DNA from: Adenophora triphylla var. japonica
Lineage: Eukaryota; Streptophyta; Magnoliopsida; Asterales; Campanulaceae
Reading direction: 5' to 3'
DNA length: 64,000 nucleotides
Assembly: GCA_022495995.1 (NCBI GenBank)
Contig: JAFEMH010001482.1
Location: 248,001 to 312,000, forward strand
The notes beneath the pieces were generated by a model. It was not told the DNA's origin and searched no databases. It saw only the letters and a list, made by a program, of their open reading frames with translations. The number at the start of each line of letters is the position of its first letter. The stretch's first letter is position 1. Shown here piece after piece: positions 1 to 11,100 of the stretch. Made by a program: the position numbers and the translations under genes.

Positions 1-2060
1 CTCCATGACCTTGTTAGCTTTAGTCTTGCTGATATAGAGCAAAAGTGGTCCTCGGTGTCTTTTCTTCCATAAGTCATCTCCCAGAATAACATACTGTGCA
101 GACAACCTCTTTAAAGCTTGCAGGCTCTTGGCGCGAAGACCCTCTTTCAGTTTACCATCCTTATCTGTCGGGAACGAGGCTTCACCATGTTTGAGATACT
201 GGAAGATCTGGCTGTACCACAAGTCATCGACTTTCTCCAGTTCAATCTGACAACAGTAGGCAGGGTTCTCACGTCTCCCAATTATGAATGGCTTTACTGA
301 CTTACCCTCCAGAATCTCTACCAAAGAGGCTAAAGTGGCTAAGGCATCTGCGAATCTGTTCTTGTCCCGAGGTAGATAATGGAACGTGACCTCCTTAAAT
401 TGGTTGATCAAATCCTCCATATAAGCATAGTACAATTGTAAGTACGGGTCCACGGTTTTCCACTTATTGGACACCTGGTTGATTATTAGCTGAGAGTCTC
501 CATATACCTCCAACTCTTCGACATTTCTTTCCAGAGCTGCCTCGAGGCCGGCTATGCAAGCTTCATATTCCGCGGCGTTGTTAGTAGCCGGGAAATTCAA
601 CTTGATAGCGATGGGGGTGTGCACATCCTTTGGGTCAACCAACACCATACCGATACCATTGCCTCTCTTATTGGCGGCACCATCGAAAAATAATTGCCAA
701 CGGTCTGTACCCTCTACCATAAAAATCCCATCATCCGGAAACTGGGGTTCGAGTCCGCGTGCCTTTGAGCTCGGAAAATCTGCCAAATAGTCTGACAAGG
801 CTTGGCCTTTGATTGCCTTGCGGGTCATAAATTTGATATCAAACTCGGCTAAGAAGAAGGACCACTTCGCGAGCCTCGACGACAGAGAAGGCTTATCAAA
901 TAGACACTTGATGGGGTCCATCTTTGACACTAGATACACCGTATACGACAACAGATAATGCCTCAATTTACCGACCACCCATACCAATGCTGCACAGGTT
1001 TTTTCTAAAGCTGAGTAGTTCAATTCACTGCCCTAAAGCTTCCGGCTGATGATATAGATGGCATTTTCCACTTTCGAGTCTGGCTTCTCTTGTGCAAGCA
1101 TGGCTCCGATAGCCGTATCTGTAACCGTTAAATATAGCAGCAAGGGTTTGTCCTTATGCGGGGGGCAAAGGATTGGGGGATGGACCAAGTAGGCCTTGAT
1201 TGTCTCAAAGGCGATCTGACACTCCTCATTCCATTCAACCTCCTGGTTCTTCTTGAGCAGCTTAAAAATCGGTTCACAAATAGAGGTTTACTGATGGATG
1301 AATCGGCTAATATACTGAAGACGGCCCATGAAAGCCTTCACCTCCGTGACTGTCCTTGGTGGCTTCATCTCAATGATAGCCTTAATCTTTCCCGGATCGG
1401 CCTCAATGCCCCGCTCTGTGACCATATATCCCAAAACCTTACCTCGAACCATGCCAAAAGTACATTTCGCCGGGTTCAATCTCATAACATGCTCCCGCAG
1501 TCGGTTAAAGAACTTCCTCAAGTCGACCAAGTGTTGACCATCTGACCCCTTAGAATGGATAATCATATCATCAACATAAACCTCAATCTCCTTGTGGATC
1601 ATATCATGAAAATGTGTGGTAACTGCTCGCTGATAAGTGGCGCCAGCATTCTTCAAACCAAATGGCATAAGCGTATAAAAAAAGGTTCCCCATGGACTGG
1701 TGAAGGCAGTCTTTTCCTGATCCTCCTCGGCCACCTTAATCTGATTGTAACCCGCAAAACCATCTACAAATGACTTGATTTCGTACCTGGCAGTAGTATC
1801 CACTAGTAGATCAATATTGGGCTAGGGAAAATCATCTTTCGGGCTAGCCTTATTGAGATCTCTGAAGTCTACACCAACCCTGACTTTGCCGTTCGACTTG
1901 GTCACTGTCACTATGTTAGCCAACCACTTCGGGTACTCGATCACTCTAATGAAACCCACCATGAGCAGCTTCTCTATTTCCTCTTTAACCTGAAGATACC
2001 ATTCGGGCTTAATCCGACGAAGCTTCTGTTTGATGGGCTTGGCATCTGGGTCTAGGGAAT
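1..2060 (-). pseudogene. Tat-lineage Gypsy pol (RT, RNase H, second RNase H), 3' part off the window
   Basis: Minus-strand polymerase part of a Ty3/Gypsy element. Reverse transcriptase runs from about 2060 down to 1290: the N-terminal DFRDLNKASPKDDFP block is near 1830-1880, the active-site YVDDMIIH motif near 1555-1580, and LGYMVTERGIEADPGKI near 1395-1440. A first RNase H follows, then a second one with the NNAAEYEACIAGLEAAL block near 540-580 and a YGDSQLIINQV block, as in the archaeal-type RNase H that marks the Tat lineage. Reading right to left, frames are broken by single in-frame stops near 1822 (in FP-PNIDLLV), at 1288 (after SRFIHQ) and near 1033, so this copy is inactive. Integrase and the 3' LTR must lie left of position 1. 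The lineage call rests on the second RNase H and on the tRNA-Arg-type PBS at 8524. Confidence 0.9.
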
Positions 2061-2267
2061 TCGGTGCTCAAAGGTCGAAGTATCTAACCCTGGCATGTTC
2101 TTATAGGACCAGGCAAACACATCCACATACTCTTTGAGCAGATCAATGAGGGCTTCCCGCTCTTCCCCGGTGAAAAAGCTACCGATTTGTGTCTTTTTGG
2201 GCTCTTCAGTAGTTCCCAAATTCACTGTGGTTAATAATTCATCGGCAGCTTGGGCACGATTTTCCTC

Positions 2268-3194
2268 TCACTCAACAACCTGCTTTAGATTATCATTTAA
2301 AAAGTTTTCGTCTAAAGTGTCTGTGTCCTCTTCAAATGAATCATTATTAACCACTTTTAAATCATTAAGTTTTGCTTTAGTTAATTTATCATTCGTTAAG
2401 GTGGCAATTAAGGGATACGCGGAAAGGTCGACCATTTTATTAAGAGCAAAAGGGAAAACAGAGTCAAGGACATGATGATGATCATCAGCCGTGAGAGTAT
2501 CAGACCTATCTAGGGACTCAAACTCGATAACAAGAGACTCTGAGGACTGACTCAAGACTACATGAACAAATTTAGACTCAGACACACCAGGATGGGGGGT
2601 CAACCCGAGCTTCTCGATCATAACTTCTCGGCTAGCAATCGGTCCCTTAAAAGAAGTCCAGTTCCGGAGCGACATCTCTGAAGTGCTGACGAAAGTGCGC
2701 GGATCAATCTCTTTGCCCCCATCGAACTCAATCACTGATACATAACCATCCCCAGTCAGAAGATCAATCATACCAAAAGGATCTTTAGTTACAGCTCCAA
2801 CCGTCAGCGGTGCCTCCTCGCATAACTCGATCAACGTTGCTTCAGTCAACGGATCAGCCCCAGCAGTTTCTAATAAATCTGCCTCCCCAAACAAGACTGC
2901 GACATCTTCGCCCACAGTGAACTCAGTAGCTTCAACGACTCCCTCAATCATAGGCTCAACCACATACAACTTCTCGAACTGACCGGTGAAATCGGGATTC
3001 CCCCAGAAATGATACTGGCTTTCAAAAGTGGTAACAGCTCCTGGGACGTTAGGCTTGTTGATGATAAACTCCTTGACAGGATCGTCATTCAAAGTAAGGT
3101 CCTTGATAACTGCCAACCTCTCTTTCATCTTCTCGAACTGAACTTCGGGGCAAACAAAATCATCCCCCTTTTCTCTAACAAAGTATTTCTCCAA
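2268..3194 (-). pseudogene. Acidic linker between protease and RT of the minus-strand Tat element
   Basis: Open for 308 residues and strongly acidic, with many Asp, Glu, Val and Leu. I recognise no catalytic motif. It sits between the protease (ends 3512) and the RT (starts about 2060). Tat/Ogre-type polyproteins commonly carry a poorly conserved stretch here, and Ogre elements have a spliced intron in this region. The apparent start is a TTG immediately after a stop, so it is better read as a polyprotein segment than as a gene with its own start. Its length without stops suggests relatively recent decay. Confidence 0.6.
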
Positions 3195-3511
3195 GGAGAG
3201 GCTGTAAGGACGGAGATTCAGTTAGACGTACGGCATTCCAGCAGCAATAGCCTTTCTCTTCTCTGCGGCTTCGATCCTGTCATCCTCTCTGTCCCTGGGG
3301 GTCACAACATATCCCAAACCATTCCTGTCCTTCTTCGGCTGCAGCTCCTCAAACTTGTGGGAACCTTACTGACGTTTACCCAGACCAAGCCCCGGAATAT
3401 AATTCATGCTTCTCATCATTACCATAACTGGAGGAATCCTATCAGAGGAGGTTGTTAAGTCAATTGCACATATCTGGGCTTTTGGACTCTCGACCCTGAA
3501 ACCGCTCAACA
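3195..3511 (-). pseudogene. Degenerate G-patch-like segment of the Tat polyprotein
   Basis: Minus-strand translation of about 3300-3420 reads MMRSMNYIPGLGLGKRQ, a stop, then GSHKFEELQPKKDRNGLGY. The glycine-rich aromatic pattern resembles the G-patch-like segment that follows the protease in many Tat elements. Two in-frame stops (near 3367 and near 3222) separate it from its neighbours. The order protease, G-patch-like, acidic linker, RT agrees with a single ancestral polyprotein. The domain name is inferred from motif shape only. Confidence 0.5.
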
Positions 3512-5269
3512 TTAAATTGGCTTCGTCGTGCTTAATCTCCATTCCGGCCTCCCCTCATCATCAATGCCTTCAATAGTAACACTGTCCCCATAAATGATGG
3601 TTAACTCGCCGCCTTGGACAAACTTGACACACTGATGCAGGGTTGAAGCGACCCCTCCGATTTGATGAAGCCACGTCCTTCCTAGCAAGGCAGAGAAACT
3701 GACCGAAATGTCGATCACCTGAAACTCGACTACCATGGGCTTCTTGCCGAACCCCAGAGTCAACGGTATCACACCCAAAACCTTCCTAGACGTGGAGTCA
3801 TACGCCTTTATAGTCTGATTGGATGGTTTCAAATCGGTGGCCTTAATATCCAACAAACTCATCATTCTGGCAGGTAATACGTTCATAGCCGAGCCGTTGT
3901 CTACCATCACGTGAGGAAGCCGACGCCCATCTAACTGAACGGTGATGTGCAAAGACTCGTTGTGGTTGGTTCCAAACTTTGGCAAATCCAATTTCGTAAA
4001 GGTGATGATATTTCCATACTGGGCAGTACCTATTAGTTGGCAAGCTTCGTCCGGGCTAGAGTTTTCAGACACCATTGTCTTAGATAAGGCTTCCTCCAAC
4101 TTCAACTTGTGAGGATTAGAAGAAGTTAGGAGGGACCAGAGAGAAATGTTAGCCTGAGTTCGCTTCAACTGCGTGAGAATCGGATCTTCCACTGTCAAGT
4201 CCTCCTCAACTACCCCCTTGGTGTACGGATTTCTATTACCTCTAACCTCTGGAATGGCTGCTTCTTTGTCTTTTCCTGATGACCCGGCAACATCGGTCCC
4301 CAACATTTTACCCGACCTAGTGAGCAAATTGACCTCAGCCTCCTGGTTCCCGTCATGACCCACACTGGCCGCCTTTAACTCGGACCAACTCAACGGAGGT
4401 GCCTGCCTACCATACGGCCAAGCCGCCTGTCTCAATTGATTAACAGTAATCGCCGAGCTTGAATTAGCGGCGCATTTAATCTCTTCCCAAGTGAGGGGAG
4501 TAGATCGAGAATCGGGAGAAATAGCATTAATTGCAAGCTCACTATCACGCTCGACCTCATTTGCCGATCTTGCTGCGGCCCGAATATCATCCCAAGACAA
4601 CATATAACAGAAATCAGCATTCATTTCACTAACAATCTTGGTTACATCATTGTTCACAGGCATAACCGCCTCAAATTCATTCACACCTTCATTACAAATA
4701 GCCTCACTTACAACAAGCTTACTCTCATCACAAACTTCCTCACCAAACTCTATGACATTGACAAACTCATTCTTCTCAAACTCGATCATGTTGATCCTAT
4801 TGTTGTTGTTGGGAAGAGGATTGTTGACGACGTTCGGCTTCTCAATCTTGCGTTGGTCGATCAAACTCTGAATGATCCTCTTGAGTACATAGCAATTGTT
4901 GGTGGTATGGCCCGAGCACTGGTGGTAACGGCACTTCAAACTATGATCCAATCTCGGAGTGTTAGGAGTGGGATAGTTCTCCAAAGGCTTAACCATTCTT
5001 GTCTTCAACAAACCATCAAATACCTCCTCAACTGGCATCCCCAAATCATTGAATTTCTGTCGCTGAGGCTTTCCTCCACCACGGCCGGATAACAGACCCT
5101 TCTCCCCTTGAATAAAGTTGACGGTGTTAGAGACAGCAGTTTCTTTACCCTTCGAAGCAACATGGGTAGAGCTTGGAACTTGGTAGCGAGGAGCTGGAGC
5201 ATTACTATGGGCAGAAGTTGGAACGATGGAATAGGTGGCATTCTCGCTTTCGGCCCCTGCACTTACCAT
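3512..5269 (-). pseudogene. Gag C-terminus with zinc knuckle, plus aspartic protease (Tat element)
   Basis: A 585-residue open frame. Near residues 113-126 is a variant zinc knuckle of the form C-4x-C-2x-GH-4x-C (RYHQCSGHTTNNCY), followed by the LKRIIQSLIDQ helix typical of Tat gag. Near residue 456 is the protease active site, VMVDNGSAMNVLP; DNGSA instead of DTG or DSG is common in this lineage. The end of the frame carries LGRTWLHQIGGVASTLHQCVKF, the flap and C-terminal part of the protease. Its ATG overlaps the stop of the preceding gag frame by 7 bases (ATGGTAA, 5263-5269). In an intact relative these are probably one frame, so I read the overlap as a frameshift lesion rather than a designed coupling. 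Confidence 0.85.
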
Positions 5270-5784
5270 TTCTCGCAGATTTGGGTAGTACCCACGCCAA
5301 TGGCTTCCCTAACAGCTGGCTTGACACATGAAAGGAAGATGGCCTTCTCATCAGATTGGGTAGTTGGATGAATCAACTCACTTAGTTTCTTGTTCCACCT
5401 CTTATAGAAATCTGTTATGGACTCATCATGCTTCTGGATGGTGTCGATCAAATCACTACAAGTGGTGTACCACTCAACACTTCCCTTGTACTTCTCCAAA
5501 AAAGCATCACTTATTTGGGACCATGTAGCCCGTGCCTCCGGCTTGAGGCCTAGAAACCATCTCAAAGGACAATCATCGAGAGACAAATGGAAGTAGAGGG
5601 CTAGCATTTCCTCGGTGGCCCCTTTGGCACCCATAGACATGATATAGCTGTTCACGTGAGTTTTAGGGCATGTTGAGCCTTCAAACATAGCTATAGGGGG
5701 CATCTTGAAGTTCTTCGGGAAAGCCCAAGAGTCTTTGAGCTCTACAAAATTGACCACACTTGATCTGAAAGTCATCTTGTGCAA
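5263..5784 (-). pseudogene. Gag core domain of the minus-strand Tat element
   Basis: 173 residues of a retrotransposon gag core: a PPIAMFEGSTCPKTHVNSY block, LDDCPLRWFLGLKPEARATW, and FYKRWNKKLSELIHP near the end. This matches the retrotransposon gag family fold. It lies in the same frame as the proline/glutamine-rich N-terminal segment upstream and is separated from it by a single TAG at 5785-5787. The first codon is TTG, so it is not an independent start. Gag would form the virus-like particle and package the element RNA. Confidence 0.85.
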
Positions 5785-6987
5785 CTACTCTTTCACATAT
5801 TTCAACTCTTCCCTCAAATTCGAAACCTCAGAAGATGGGGGTTGCCCTACGGTTGGAGCTACCATGGAGGACGGAACAGGACCACTCGCCTGAACAGGCG
5901 CCACAAAAGGAGGAACTACAAACTGAGAAACTGATGGGTTAAAGGGCAAAGCGGCCGGTGGCAATGACACTGGAGAACCTGCATAAGACCCACTCGGACT
6001 TTGGATCTTTACCCCAAAAGCATCATACCCGTTAAACTGCGGCTGCACTCCTGTTGGAGGAATGCTTTGGAGCTGGGGGCTCGAGAGCAGGATATTTTGT
6101 TGCGGGTTCTGAAACTGGGTTGTACTCTGAAACTGGGGTGTCCCGTAAACGTTCCCATGAGTGTTGGGATTACCATGAGGAGTAACAAACTGACCGCCAA
6201 AGGTTGGGTTGAGCGGCTGACCCGCGCTGCTATACTGACCTTGACCTTGAAACCCATACTGATTCTGAGCCGACCCAAATTGATTCTGAGCAGCAAACCC
6301 ATACTGATCTTGGTTGACACCACTGTGCTGATTCTGCCCAAACTGATTCTGCCCATACTGATTTTGAGGAGAAAACACAAACTGATCTTGAGAGAACCTA
6401 AACTGGTCTTGAGCACTACCCCTCGGGAAGGAGCTTGAATCGCCTCTCGGTCCGTATTGCCCGCCATAAGTAGACCCTGGGATGGGGGAAGGTCTTGCCA
6501 CATTCCCATAAGTCGGAATCGAAAAGGAGTTAGGTACACCATAATAGGTTGGTGGGGGAACACTGTGATAGCCTTGCCTAGGTGAGGACGGGGGAACAAA
6601 ACCAGTGCCGGTGATAGTAACATCGGGCTCATCCCTAACCTCTTCGTACGTCCCATCGGGACGATAGATTACTGCAACCCCTTGCATGCGCATCACTTCA
6701 ACATAACGAGCCCAACCGGCCTCCTCACGGGCACGAGAGGCTTCAAGAGCAGCACGGAGAGAAGCCTCCTGAGAAAAACTGAAGCCTGGGTGAGGATTAA
6801 CAAATGGACTTCCCGGGGGTGTCATTTGAGGACCCATACCATGACCGCCACTAGGAGAAACATTCAAACCCACGTTCGGCCCCAAATTTTGACCTTGATC
6901 CGGCCCCAAACTTTGGTGACATTCGACTACAGTGGATCCATACCCGATTCGGACCCAAACCTGCTTTGAAACTTGCGATTACGCCAT
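5785..6987 (-). pseudogene. Gag N-terminal, Gln/Gly/Pro-rich low-complexity segment
   Basis: Open minus frame rich in Gln, Gly, Pro, Ser and Phe, with a run of imperfect 8-12 residue repeats around NQFGQNQ and QNQYGF (about 6230-6420). An ATG at 6987 is in frame but is followed two codons later by TAA, so the native start has been lost; the open part begins near 6909 from a TTG. An EASRAREEAGWARYVEVMRMQ helix lies near 6690-6760. The repeats give the segment a prion-like, disordered composition. It belongs to the gag of the Tat element. Confidence 0.7.
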
Positions 6988-8523
6988 TTAAGAGGCTATT
7001 TAGGCGAATCATGGGAGAGAAACTAACTAACCGACCACCCGGAACTCTAACCCAATACTTGCTCGCTGAAATGGGAAGAGAACTGTTTTAGGTACGGGAG
7101 AGGATAGGCTTAGGACAAACTAATGCATATGACTTATTAAAAGTTTAAATAAAAACAACTTTTATTAAACCTAAGAATGGTTGGAAAAGGGGGATACCTT
7201 CTTTTTCGCATTCTATACTATTCCTGGACTAGTGGGTTCCATCACTACGTCTATAGACCCCCTGTATTCCCCTGTATTGCACACCCGGGACGGAAAATCC
7301 CGACAGAGGTCCTATAGGGCACGTGGAACCCACCAATCAAAAAGCAAAGCGGACCTAAGGGCATACAAGTCAAAACAAGTCAAACTCAAGATTTCCAAAA
7401 CCAAGTTCAAGTCAACAACATCTCGACTCGAAAGGAGAGAGGGTCGAAAAGTACGTATGAATATACAAGACCGCAATTCGCAGGTAAAATCCTGGAAAAA
7501 TTTCGGCATGACCTCTCCTCACTTCGAGTCGAAAATCCGGCATGACCTCTCATCGCTTCATGGCGAAATTTCGGCATGACTCCTCGTTAGTACGTGTCAA
7601 GAATTCGACATGATCTCGCGTTAGCACATGTCGAAAACACGTCATGACTTCTTGCAAAGCCATGTCGAGAAATCGACATGTACCTACGTCGAGACATGTC
7701 AAAATTTTGACATGTACTCACGTTAAATCATGTCGTGAATTTCGACATGAAGAGGGAAGGTACGCCGAGACTTTGGAAATGAAGTACGACTCAAACTTTG
7801 TGAGAAAGTTTTGAAAATCGAGTTTGAAAATGTTTTGAAAACTATTTTTGCCAAAAACCAACCGGTCACGGTAAAAAGTGTGTCACGGACAAGTGTGGTT
7901 CCTAACACTCTATAGGCCGGGAGGACTTTAGGCGCTCAAGCGTAGGCGAGACATATCACCGTCCGCGATGCCGTCCGTACACTCCAAGGGTTCTAACTCT
8001 ATGTGCGGGTAGTGTGCGAGTAGTGTGAAGGTAATTTCTAAAAAACTTTTGTTTTTTGTAAAAAGAGTTTTCAAAATACAATAATTACAAGTATGCAAAA
8101 AGAAAAAAGCCAAAAGAATATGTCTATAAGCATGGAAAAAGGGGACTGCCCTAAATGCCAGGGAAACACAAGCAAACTGCCTGCATAAATGCTCAGAATC
8201 ACTCTGTCCAACTGCTCAAACTGCCAACTGAAATTGCCCTGTATTGCCTTCCTTTGTCGTCCGACACAGGACTCCCCCTGGCAAGGGATGTCTTACGACA
8301 CAGAACAACCCACCAGCAGAAACTAGACAACCAGCAAGGGGGGGTAGGGAGGATAACCCCACCACCAAACATCAACACACCAAGGTATCATAAACAAGTA
8401 GGCACATAAGCATGGCAGCACACAAGCCACGACTCGTACACAAAAAGAATGAGAAAATTGTCCAAGTTGATTAAAGAAAGTTAGACCCTCTAACAAAATT
8501 GGTTTCGAAACTCAATTTAAAAT
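6988..8523 (-). other. 5' leader of the minus-strand Tat element
   Basis: Untranslated leader between the PBS (8524-8543) and gag. I see no reading frame worth calling. It holds the 34-bp hairpin array (7491-7762) and two copies of the same palindrome found in this element's LTR (8255-8270 and 8289-8303). Leaders this long are usual in Tat elements. Confidence 0.7.
7491..7762 (-). repeat. 34-bp tandem repeat, each unit with a 20-bp inverted repeat
   Basis: Eight units start at 7491, 7525, 7559, 7593, 7627, 7661, 7695 and 7729, exactly 34 bp apart. The first 20 bases of each unit form an inverted repeat with arms CATGTCG and CGACATG around a 6-base AT-rich loop; the unit at 7695-7714 is perfectly palindromic. 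The last two units are closest to the consensus, and the first two have weakened left arms. It lies in the transcribed leader of the Tat element. Confidence 0.9.
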
Positions 8524-8543
8524 GGTCCCCAGCAGAGTCGCCA
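8524..8543 (-). promoter_or_regulatory. Primer binding site, tRNA-Arg type
   Basis: On the minus strand the 20 bases TGGCGACTCTGCTGGGGACC follow the LTR end after one spacer base. TGG matches the tRNA CCA tail. This sequence is the usual PBS of Tat/Ogre elements, attributed to tRNA-Arg from memory. It fixes the inner LTR edge at 8545. Confidence 0.8.
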
Positions 8544-8970
8544 CTGAACATACCCCGATTCGCATGCCGAACACATGGGAAGTTTGAAAAAGGTTTTAAT
8601 TTATTATTTTGAAAAGGAACGGGAATACGAACGCGGCTTTAATAAAATGAGAATCGCCACTCCGGTTTTAGGAAAACGTTGAGAAACCATAAACACTTAG
8701 TTGGGTTCGGGGGTCAAGTTACGACGTGGGAAGAGAATATAGAGCTCACCCACGTCGCCTCTTTCAAGACTTTCAATCAAACAAGGACAACGTAAATCAT
8801 TCTAGGTGTGTGCAAATCGTGTCGACAATCAAAACATATAAATTTGGATTTTATTAATGATAATAAAAACGAGATACAACTTGTGAGCCATTAAAATGGG
8901 GGCCACACCCTTACAATTGATGAACTTGAATTACAAGGAAGGGATGAGGCAGTCTGTCCAGGGACTTGAG

Positions 8971-9960
8971 TGTCGTACGACACAGGACTTCCTCAGGAGA
9001 GGGTCTGTCGTATGACACAGGATTGCCCATGAGCATGGATGTCGTATGACACAGGATGACCTGGTCAGACTATCTCTTACAAAAGGGGTGCAAAGACTAC
9101 CAAGACTAATCTAACACTAATCTAAGGTTACTTTAACTATGGGAAAACACTAATTAAGGTCTGCAACCACGAGGTGGACCAATTTGGGGTTGACTGGAGT
9201 CAATGCAGTCAAAACTGACTTCCTGGGCTATTGATATCGTATGACACAGGACGCCCAGGGTAGTCTATGTCATACGACAGAGGTCGCCTCCATCAGCAGA
9301 TTTCACCCAAATGATCCAAGACTTCCCAAACGATGAAGTTAAGCTAAATACTAATTCAAAGCAGTAAAACGACATTAATAAAAGAGTTTCTTGGGAGGAA
9401 CATATGGCTTTGATGGCCAAATGTGAATGATCACAAATTTTGGGCCATGATCAAGGGGACATCACCTCCTAACTCAAGCAAGCTCAACAAAGATCCAAAC
9501 TTTAATAAAGCTAAAACTACTAAATGATCAGATCTAAGATGAGGAGATGTGAATATTGAAGATTCACATCTCCATCATCTTGATCACATAAGAAACCCAA
9601 ATAGTCACAAATAATCAAATGGCATAAACAAGCATGGCAAATGAACAAGTAAGATAAAGAGAGATAGGAGGGATTTAGGGTCTACCTATTGTAGTCCACA
9701 AGATAAAGCACCAATAGTATGGTGTTTGTCTCTTCAAACCTCCAACAAAGATGACCACCTTTCTCCTTGATTTGGATGTGTGTGTATTAGGAGGGAGGTA
9801 AGTGTGTGTGTATCTATTTCAGCAGAGTAACCTTACTCCAAAAAGTCCTCCTAAAATGAGAGTAAAGTCTTGTATTTATAGGCTGCTGGAGAGGACATCC
9901 ATGTCGTACGACATGGGGATTTAAACCGCCTTAGGGTTGTCCTGTGTCGGACGACACCGG
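8971..9960. repeat. TGTCGTAYGACACAGG palindrome series in the Tat LTR
   Basis: Copies at 8971-8986, 9006-9021, 9040-9055, 9235-9250, 9268-9283, 9902-9917 and 9945-9960 share the core TGTCGTAYGACA followed by CAGG. Two more lie in the leader at 8255 and 8289. The copy at 9268 (GTCATACGAC) is the reverse complement of the GTCGTATGAC form at 9006 and 9040. The copies at 9902 and 9945 lie just upstream of the TATA box (9873-9880) in minus-strand sense. The others lie in the transcribed part. Confidence 0.9.
9873..9880 (-). promoter_or_regulatory. TATA box of the Tat LTR
   Basis: TATAAATA on the minus strand inside the LTR, about 22 bp downstream of the nearest palindrome. Transcription would proceed left toward the PBS and gag. 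Confidence 0.7.
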
Positions 9961-10088
9961 TCTTCCTATGAGCAAAATGGGTCAAAGGGAGGCAGGCCCA
10001 AAAACTTAGGCAAGCCCAAAACTAAGGCAGGCCCTTTGCAACTTAAGGAAAGCAGGCCCAAAAATACGAGTTCGGGTCGGGGTACTCA

Positions 10089-11100
10089 CACCATGACGTA
10101 CTGACTTTCATGGACGCTTCTTTAGGTTATCAGCAAATCCAAATGGAGCCCTCGAACCAGGAAGATACTGCCTTCATTACCCCCGAAGGTATATACTATT
10201 ATATTGCCATGCCATTTGGACTAAAAAATGCAGGCGCAATTTATCAAAGACTGGTGAACAAGACATTTAAGGATTATCTCGGCAAGATGATGGAGGTATA
10301 TATAGATGACATGGTAGTGAAATGCAAAAATATGGAAGACCATGTGCAGCACCTCGTAAAAGCATTTGACATCCTGGAAGCATTCAATATTTAATATGAA
10401 GTTGAACCCTTCAAAGTGTAACTTTGGAGTTAGAGTCGGGAAGTTTCTGGGCTACATGGTGACTAAGAGAGGAATCGAAGCCAGCCCAGAACAAATTAAA
10501 GCTATCATCAACCTACAGTCCCCTAAAACAATCAAAGACATACAGAGATTGACAGGACGGGTAGCGGCATTAAATCAGTTCATTTACAAGTCCTCAGAAA
10601 AGTGTAAACTGTTTTATGACGTTTTGAGGAAAAATAATTTGTTTCAATGGGCCGAGCAGCATGAAGAAGCTTTCCTAAACCTCAAGAAATATCTCGCGTC
10701 CTCACCTCTTCTATCCAAACCGGAACCTAGTGAACCTCTATACCTATACCTAGCCGTATCAGAAAGCGCTGTAAGTGTCATCCTGGTTAAAGTGAATCAA
10801 GGTGATTAATATCCCGTATATTATGTAAGTAAATCTCTTTTAGATGCGGAAACCAGGTACTCCCATCTAGAAAAACTCATTCTTGCTTTAATTACTGCAT
10901 CTACTAAGTTACGTCATTACTTTAAAATGCATCATATTATTGTGAAAACTAACTATCCTATCAGGACTGTCATGAGAACCCCCAAAATGTCAGGAAGAAT
11001 GGCAAAATGGTCAGTCAAGTTGAGCACTTATAAAATATCTTATGAGCCAAGAAGTGCAATCAAGTCACAAGAACTTGCAAACTTCGTAGCTGATTTCAGT
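10089..11100 (+). pseudogene. RT (C-terminal part) and RNase H of the plus-strand Tat element
   Basis: Begins abruptly inside RT at HDVLTFMDASLGYQQIQM, directly at the LTR edge of the minus-strand element, so the rest of this element has been displaced beyond the left window edge. The active-site block reads MEVYIDDMVVK (near 10295), followed by LGYMVTKRGIEASPEQIKAI. The Gypsy RNase H follows with SVILVKVNQGD, then a stop at 10807, then YPVYYVSKSLLDAETRYSHLEKL. A local frame change sits near 10385-10395. The stop and frameshift show that the copy is inactive. Confidence 0.88.

Larger units (their letters stand above)
8545..10088 (-). mobile_element. 5' LTR of the minus-strand Tat element
   Basis: Starts TGAACATACCCCG and ends TCGGGGTACTCA, giving an imperfect terminal inverted repeat with TG/CA ends. 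The inner edge abuts the PBS. A TATAAATA box on the minus strand at 9873-9880 gives the direction of transcription. The outer edge is followed at once by RT codons of another element, which places the insertion site. At least seven palindromes of the TGTCGTAYGACA type lie within it. The partner LTR is outside the window, so the target duplication (possibly CACCA, 10089-10093) cannot be checked. Confidence 0.85.

Noticed and set aside
2134..2475. Plus-strand frame opposite the Tat linker
   Set aside because: Shadow of the minus-strand polyprotein, composition complementary to it.
7491..7762. Regular palindromic repeats that resemble a CRISPR array
   Set aside because: No spacers: the 34-bp unit is repeated throughout, in a retrotransposon leader of a plant. 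Likewise the 23-bp array at 60690.
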